Assembly (NCBI GenBank): GCA_030765065.1 | Contig: CM060988.1 | Location: 200,940,565-201,004,564, forward strand | Length of the DNA stretch: 64,000 nt | Reading direction: 5' to 3' | DNA from: Deroplatys truncata | Lineage: Eukaryota > Arthropoda > Insecta > Mantodea > Mantidae | Shown here: positions 57,198 through 64,000 of the stretch, piece by piece | Numbering within the stretch: the stretch's first letter is position 1 | Layout of the letters: the number at the start of each line of letters is the position of its first letter | Translations under genes and position numbers: made by a program | The notes under the pieces: generated by a model | The model's input: only the letters and a program-made list of their open reading frames with translations | What the model was told of the DNA's origin: nothing | Database searches by the model: none

Positions 57198-58076
57198 TTC
57201 GACTGCATCCCAAGGTTAGTTATGTGGCAGCAGAGAATGTCTTTATGAGTTGTTTTCCGTGGTTTTGTCCGTACATACGCTGCAGCATCTGTTGGTGAGT
57301 TATCCTCGATTATGGAGTCATTTATTGGGCAAATACGGTCATTTTCTGATCACTGTTTGGTGTTCACTTCCTTGTATTTAATATATAATAATTCTGTTTA
57401 ATTTCTGATATGGCACACAAGCAGAAAACGTAACTTGTTAATGTAAGTTTCAGGGGAATTTTAATACTTCATGTTATTTATATTGTGACTTTGGGATCAA
57501 GCTTTAGCTTTGTTCAATGGGTATATGTTAGAGCAATTATTGGCCATTGTAGGTCGTAGAAAAGAGCAGGTTTGTCAACTGTAATTCTGTGTGGTATTTT
57601 TGTTGTTGTTTACAACAGGATCTTTCTTGTCTGAGATAGAGTCTCTTCTCAATACTCAATGTGTTTCACACACAATAGTTCAACCTTCTTAATTTTCAAC
57701 CAACGTTCACTTCACAAAACGAATCATAATAATGTAACACCAAGCATCCAGAGAATTGATGCAATGCACTGCCATCAGAGCTACAGAAAACTGCACATTC
57801 TCACTGCTTACAGTGCCATTTTTTCATCTGGTAGCAAGAATTGGAACTAATTACATTTTGCCATTAATTCGTGGTCGCATGCCTAATTAGCATGTCTACT
57901 GGTTTCAGACTCTTTGATCACTACAGTGTAACTACCTGGATGTAAAACGCTGTTTCTAAATTACGTTTAGTGTTACCAATGTAGGGTTGCCAAATGCCAT
58001 GGATTTTGCAGACTGTCCACAATTTTATGGCAAATGAAAATGTCAAAGTCAAAAAGTCAAAAGTTGCAATTTTTAC
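57198..58076. other. Intron sequence, nothing recognised
   Basis: No supportable feature. Confidence 0.4.
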
Positions 58077-59347
58077 TACGAGGGCAGATCAAAAAGTCTT
58101 TGCCCCTATTTATTTTGCCAAATTACGAATGTAAAACAAAAACCAACATATACATTCAAAGTAGTGGACTTTTCATGGACCGATCCTCATAGAGTTTCCA
58201 GCTGCTGCCGGCAGCAGTGCTGCTGTCAGTGCATTCAAAATGGCAGGAGTGCTTTACACGTCCACGGCTTACGAGCAACGAAGTGTGATCCGTTTTCTAT
58301 GGAGTAAGGGACGAACGCCCATCGAGATCCACAGGGAAATGCAGCCAAGGTGTCTTGCTTTGAGAAGGGTGAGATGGTCGTGCAAATCTGCATGACAATG
58401 AACGTGCGGGGAGACCGCATATATCGGTGACTGATGCCAATATTGCCCGCGTGGATGCGATGGTGAAAGCAGAGCGGCGCATACACATCAACGACATTGC
58501 TCATGAGCTCGACATTTCTTTTGGGAGTGCTTTCGATATCATTCACAAGTGTTTAAGGTACAGGAAGGTTTCATGTTGATGGGTTCCTAAGCAGTTGAAT
58601 GACGTGATGAAAGGCAAGCGAATGATTGCTTCTTTGAATCATCTGCAATGATATGCCGAGGAGGGTAACAGTTTCCTGGATCACATTGTTACTGGTGTGA
58701 AATGTGCGTACTGCATTACATGCCGGAATCAAAACACCAGAGTATGGTGTGGAAACATCCGCAGTTTCCTGTGAAAAAGAAATTCCATACTGCACCATCT
58801 GTTCACAAAGTGATGTTAACGGCATTCTGGGATTGCCGTGGACTGCCCATGCTGCATTTCATGCCGTGAGGTGCCACTATCAATGCCGACAGATATTGTT
58901 CCACACTGTCACTTCTGCGGACTGCGATCAGAAAGAAGCGCCGCAGGATTCTCGATGTTGACAACGTGAGACCACATGTGGCAAACAAGACCGTCGGCAA
59001 GCTAAGGAACTTTCACTGGGAGCTTCTAGAGCATCCACCATACAGCCCGGATCTTGCCCCTAGTGATTTCCATCTTTTCAGTCCACTGAAGAAGTTCCTG
59101 GCAGGACAGTGATTCGCTTGCGACGACAAAGTCAAGACAACAGTGCGACTGGTTCCGTAGTCAGACTTCTACCGCATTGGAACCGCAAAATTAGTGCTGC
59201 GATGGGACAAATGTCTGAACCGGCACGGGGACTATGTGGAAAAATAGTGAAAGGTACAAGGAATAATATCTACATGTTTAGTTGGCTGTATGTATCTTAT
59301 GTTACCAGAAAAAAAATAGGGGCAAAGACTTTTTGATTTGCGTCGTA
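58077..59347 (+). mobile_element. Mariner element, full length, inactive
   Basis: It is bordered by TA and has matching inverted repeats: TACGAGGGCAGATCAAAAAG at the left, and at the right the reverse of TACGACGCAAATCAAAAAG, both continuing TCTTTGCCCCTATT. Length 1271 bp, the normal mariner size. The plus strand carries a decayed transposase: start MAGVLYTSTAYEQRSVIRFL, second Asp block D-V-D-N-V-R-P-H-V (about 58957) and third block LLEHPPYSPDLAPSDFHLF (about 59030). The expected first Asp block is altered, and there are several stops and frameshifts. It lies in the RIN-like gene's intron. Confidence 0.88.
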
Positions 59348-60309
59348 TATTTGAACTCAACTTCAACAAATTTAATGCTTTTTGGAGGAGACCAAGGATA
59401 ATAGTTTTGAGAATGTGTCACAAAAGAAATGTGTTCCCTTCATTCATAATTGCATTTCTAGTGAGCAGTGTGGAATATTATTTCTCCATTCCTGGTTGTA
59501 ACACCACGTTAAGAGTGTTCTTCCTTCATGAGTGCTCAGTGAACAGAAGAAAGGAATAGGCTAACAGTAAAACCAGTTAATGCAATACAATACAATATAA
59601 GAAATATAAATTGTAGTGAGTTTCATAAATGTATTGTGAACAATACCCACTTACTTTCTTCTGTTCCACTTCTGAGAAATATGACTGCTATAAAAAAACT
59701 TAAATGTTGAATACATTAAGTTGTAATACATTTTTGATAACATGTGCTTACTTAATGTAAGATACAATATAGCAGTCCTTCAAAAACTCCGGATTATTAA
59801 TTAAATGCACATTTCTCCTTCATTAGGGCTTGTTATTCCTCAAAGTTTAATTTCCTTAAACCGATTTAACTAACGGTAAAAAATGTCCTGGATTTGGATT
59901 ATCAGATTATGGTAAACCTGCTCACTGTTTAAACAATTTTGGAAACGCTAGTAAAGCAGCATTTTAGAAACATTAAATACAAACAAATTGATAAATTAGC
60001 TGTAGCAGAACATTTTTTGACTATTTATTTATGAAATAAACCCAGAAGTTAAATTATTATTAAGGCATTTAAATGGACATGTACATATAATGATTTGAGG
60101 GTAACTATTTATTTTATAGAGTAGGTATCACATAATGAATCTGAAATATTGCCAAATGATTCTGCCAATGAATTTCTTTTATTTACAGTAGATGGAACTA
60201 CTATAGCAACCAATCCATCACCTAGTGACAGTAACATTAACGTTGCAAATAAACAAGTAAACAGAAAAATATAACCTCTTTTCCAGGCTTCTAGGCCAGG
60301 GTCAAACAA
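59348..60309. other. Intron sequence, nothing recognised
   Basis: AT-rich intron sequence with no supportable feature. Confidence 0.4.
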
Positions 60310-60765
60310 TAACATTTTTAAAACTTGATGTTTTGTCCACAACTGCGGAGGACATCCTCAGAAGAGAAGAGTGGCAAAAATGGTTGATGACTGCAAGTTC
60401 ATATGTCAGTGGTTGCTACTTTATACTGAAGTGGGGGGGAGGGTTGTTTATGGACTAGTCTGTTGTGATTGGCTGTTGTATTAACCAATGCAAAGGCGCT
60501 ATAAGGCAGGAAGCCAAGCCTGATTTATCCTAAATCCTTCTTCCCTATTGAAATTATTGGGATGTTTGGCATAGGTTTCTATGTCTTCTCTGAACATTCT
60601 AGGCTAGTAATTTTTGGTGTCTGCAAGTACTCCTGTTTTATTGAACATAATATGTTTGACTAACATGAGGGCATGTTCTGCAACGGCATATTTATCTGTG
60701 TGGCCGCTCTTATCTTCTGAGGATGTTCTCCACACTTGAGGATGAAATGTCAAGTTTTAATAATT
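60310..60765 (-). pseudogene. Penelope-like element remnant, C-terminal end
   Basis: The minus strand reads S-G-H-T-D-K-Y-A-V-A-E-H-A-L (about 60705), then MFREDIETYAKHPNNFNREE with G-F-R-I-N after it. The pattern (A-V-A-E-H ... R-E-x-I-E-I ... N-x-N-R-E-x-G) is that of the segment after the GIY-YIG domain in Penelope-like elements. No reverse transcriptase is present. It sits in the RIN-like intron. Confidence 0.6.
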
Positions 60766-61357
60766 TTATTGTTCGACCATGGCCTACAAGCCTGGAAAAG
60801 AATGTTATATTTTACTAATAACACTGGCCATGAAACCCTAAGATCAATAAAAAGAAGGTGCTGATGTGATCAAATGCTTGTCAAACATGTTCTTCTGAAT
60901 TTCTGTTTTAAAAAAAAGACTGGTGTTGACACAAAATAATCTAAGGAATTACATTACCTATGCAATTGCTTTATTGTTACCAGCTTTAATTTTTACTTAT
61001 TAAAATATTAATATTTTAACCAATTGAGAATGCGGTTATGTTAAGAATGTTTTACTCATGACCATTCCAAGGATACATCTATTTACAGAATTTAAATTCT
61101 CATTAAGAACTTTACAATTCTATCACAGCATAAGGAGTGAAAAAAGAAATAACACCTCAATTCTTGAACAGCTGTCACGGTGCATTCAAATCATTCTCTG
61201 ATAGGTCAAGTGGTTGTCAACACAATGATTCAATGTGGCAACTACGTTAGTTTAAATCATTTTGGAGTAAAATGTCCCTTACTGTGTGTAATTTATGGCG
61301 GCATTATTTTATTTCATAATAGTGTAACAAAAGTTTCTGTATCCACGATATACCCAC
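60766..61357. other. Intron sequence, nothing recognised
   Basis: Intron sequence just downstream of the Ras-association exon. Confidence 0.4.
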
Positions 61358-61556
61358 CTTCTCCATCCACAAGCTTGAACAGTCCGTAGTCCTGTGGATT
61401 TGTGATGCGTACTTTATGGGCTATGATCTTGCACACATCTCTCGTCGTCATGTTTGGTCTCACTGGAAGTGTCTTTGTAATAATTGAGCCATGCATTTCG
61501 TCTGGTACCACAATCTTCAATACTGATCTAAACTCTGTAAGGGATGCCACCCGCAT
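61358..61556 (-). CDS. RIN/Sprint-like protein, Ras-association domain exon
   Basis: On the minus strand the acceptor TTGTTGCTTCAG and donor GTGGGT flank 66 codons plus one base. The sequence includes RVASLTEFRSVLKIVVPDEM, then TKTLPVRPNMTTRDVCKIIA and RITNPQDYGLFKLVDGE: a ubiquitin-like Ras-association fold with the T-T-x-x-V-C and N-P-x-D-Y-x-L-F elements. RIN proteins (Drosophila Sprint, vertebrate RIN1-3) carry SH2, VPS9 and a C-terminal RA domain and act as Rab5 exchange factors downstream of Ras. Only the RA end is visible here, so another RA protein with a C-terminal domain is possible. The final G joins AG of the exon at 53840 to make Glu. Confidence 0.82.
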
Positions 61557-61984
61557 CTGAAGCAACAAACAAAACGAAATTAGCTATAAGTTTGGAGCTG
61601 GATAACTTACAATTATGGTTGATTTATTATAAATTTCAGATGAGAACGGTAGAAAAAGTTCTAGACCTGACACAGAGATGGTCCTGGCATTAACAATTAG
61701 CAAGGATACCTGCTAAGTACTAGCCTTTAGACCCTTACATGTGTTTTCATTTGTTTGGTGATTATACTGCTGCAAAATAAACGAGATGAGACTTCTTCCG
61801 AAAATGGCTAAAATTGAATGTACTGCAGTGATTAAATACTTCATATTTTAATACTAATTGAAATTAAAAATAGACTGGAATCCATTTTTAAAGATTCATC
61901 ATTGAATTTATTTACAACGAAGAAATTGGCTACAGAGTTCAAATGAGGCACTACTTTTAACAAGTATATGATATCAGTGTAATT
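61557..61984. other. RIN-like gene intron, nothing recognised
   Basis: No supportable feature. Confidence 0.4.
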
Positions 61985-62960
61985 ATAAAATATAATAACA
62001 GCCTGTCTTAAAAGCAATATGTGTATAATATAATATATAAAATGTATGTAACAGTGATTGTATTATGTACATGTATAATAATGTTATGTGAATGTATTAC
62101 GTAGTTTAACAATTTAGGAGCTGTGAGAATAGAAGCAAGCTGCTTTCTGTAGCAAACAGAATTAGAAAGTAGAAGCCGAAAGTTGCTAATAATGAGGTAA
62201 CCATGAAACAACAATAAATTAGAAAGTTTAATAATGCTACTAATAATTCTTGGAACAATAATGTAATATTTAAAATAGTTTATAAATAGCCAATCAAAAA
62301 CTAGAAAAAAAAAGCTTAAGTTAAATAAAAGTATTCTATTGGAGTAGCTTAGCCAATCAGAGACTTGAAATAGAGGAAATGTGAAAATTCAGGCGGGAGA
62401 CGCTACAAGATAGTGTACCCAATCAGATTCGGTACGTGTTCAGTATGGGACATAAAAATTCATTGCGGTGAGAATAATATAAAGTTTACCTGTTAAAAGT
62501 GCAAATAACAATAATCTCACAGCTCTACAGTAGGATATAACAATGAAGTGTTATTTAATCGTGTGAAGGATTAATAAAGCGAAGTATAATACAATTATAA
62601 TTTGTGTAAGCCTTCATTCTTTAGCCACACCAGCCCTGCTAAGAGATACGTGCTTTACAAATTACTACTGACGAAGCCGAGGCATACATACATAAGTAAA
62701 ATAAATAAAGTAACATTAAAATAAAAGTTAAAAGTAAACGTGGGACGAAGACTACAGGAAAAGTAAACGTGGGGCAAACACCCCAAGAAACATATCTCCC
62801 GCAATACGTGTGTGGTGCAACAAAACAATTAAACCCCTTCAAGTTTGGTTCCCATACATGGGGCTTCAACATAACAAGCTTCAAAACATAGCTGTTCTTC
62901 CTGACGAATGTCCAGTTGCTGCTACAACTGAAAATAAAACACCACAAAAATCTACATGTC
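61985..62960 (+). mobile_element. Family U element, third copy
   Basis: It shares aacagcctgtcttaaaagcaa, ggagctgtgagaat, agccaatcagagacttga, ctgacgaagccgaggc and ccatacatggggc with the copies at 44030 and 8428, in the same order. It is more diverged and lacks the outer inverted repeats. Confidence 0.6.
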
Positions 62961-64000
62961 ATGTTAAATTACAGGTAAGCTTGCTAACATTTCCAAGATC
63001 TCATTAGACCGTGTCTGGAACATTTACACATGAGAAAGCTCACAGTGTGATGAGTAGGACCTGGATTTTATTAATGTCTATTTCAGAAATATGTAACCAA
63101 AACTACGTAAATATGGAAATAAATATGTAATGAAGCATTTATATATAAAATGAAACATTTTATTTCTTTGCTAGAAAATAGAAGTTTATAGGTAATCAAA
63201 TTGAGCTTACTATATATATTAAGTATAAAGTACTGAAAGACAAGTACCTCATTCAAACTTTTAAGTTACATTTTGGAACAGGACGCACAATTAATATAAT
63301 ATACTCTTCCAAATGTTGTGTTGTCATGTACAGTCTTCTGTCTAGCAATATACTTTTATATAAATATGAGGTCTTCAGATTTATTCACCCATTGGCGTTA
63401 GTTGGTTGCCTGCTCAAGACATCAATACTCTGAAGCGAGTTTATCACCAGTGCCTCTAGCAGAGGACCAACAAAAGATGGGTGGAAGTGGTGGATGTCAA
63501 CTGTCACGAGGTCGCCTTAAGATTGGTTCACAACCGCCCAAGAACAGTAACGAGAATGGGAATGCATATCGATCACAAAGTAAACGTCAATTTTGCGCAT
63601 TGGGATTTTATTTATTTTTAACTGACCAATGATATTTTTTCACCTACTTCCTATTTAGCCAACATAACGTGGGTTAGCCAATGTCAAAATTTTATAGAGT
63701 AAACATTACCTAAATGCATATCCATTACATTTCTGATCCCTCTAGTTGTGCCAAGCTTTCATTCCTTGATTTAATGGCATACATTAAAGTTGTTTATGGT
63801 TCTTTTTTTTTAATTTCCACCAGTTTTTGCTGCTTTTTGTAGCTTTTACCATTATTTTTGAGTTGCATATAAACAAACTACAAATGATCCTTTCACCAGA
63901 GGAACCAACGCTCATTGGATTTGCGGGTGTGGGGATGAGGTTAGGAAGCATATTTACTACTAATTTCTTCCAGTTTCATGTTTCCAGCTTGCGACTATAG
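62961..64000. other. RIN-like gene intron, right edge of window
   Basis: I recognise no exon. The segment 63402-63632 has a 76-codon open frame on the plus strand and looks GC-richer than its surroundings, but shows no domain. No further RA, VPS9 or SH2 exon could be found. Confidence 0.4.

Overview
This window is animal, almost certainly insect, nuclear DNA. Genes are split into short GT-AG exons separated by kilobases of AT-rich, repeat-filled sequence, and the mobile elements (mariner/Tc1-type, Penelope-like, non-LTR and tRNA-derived SINEs) are of kinds common in insects. The repeat load suggests a large genome. I cannot name the species from sequence alone.

Two host genes can be supported, and they converge. 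On the + strand, seven exons (849-965, 6956-7188, 10919-11184, 14787-15015, 21325-21437, 23910-24014, 32841-32903) encode the last about 374 residues of a relaxin-receptor-type leucine-rich-repeat GPCR: the hinge, all seven membrane segments, the cytoplasmic tail and the stop codon. All six exon junctions keep frame. The leucine-rich repeats must lie to the left of the window. On the - strand, two exons (61556-61358 and 53840-53707) join in frame to give a Ras-association domain and the C-terminus of a protein best explained as the RIN/Sprint family of Rab5 exchange factors. Its remaining exons lie to the right.

Almost everything else is repeats. An unnamed family of about 0.9 kb ('family R' here, ends ACTTTCTCTACT) occurs about twenty times and covers roughly a fifth of the window by hand estimate. 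Four tRNA-headed SINE-like families (A, B, C, D) are present, several copies having target-site duplications. Other elements are a nearly complete but frameshifted non-LTR retrotransposon (39867-42835), a 5'-truncated one (25931-26866), two Penelope-like remnants (35205-36110, 60310-60765), one full-length dead mariner (58077-59347), one internally deleted mariner (49584-50405), several decayed DDE transposases, a 1.0-1.5 kb family with TTACGTAA motifs ('family U', three copies), fold-back elements and small hairpin elements. A 35/36-bp minisatellite (about 13130-14745) ends only about 40 bp before a receptor exon.

Layout: 1-32.9 kb is the receptor gene with repeat-filled introns; 32.9-53.7 kb is intergenic and holds the densest nesting of elements; 53.7-64 kb is the 3' part of the RIN-like gene, whose 7.5-kb intron holds a mariner, a second DDE element, an inverted-repeat pair and a Penelope remnant.
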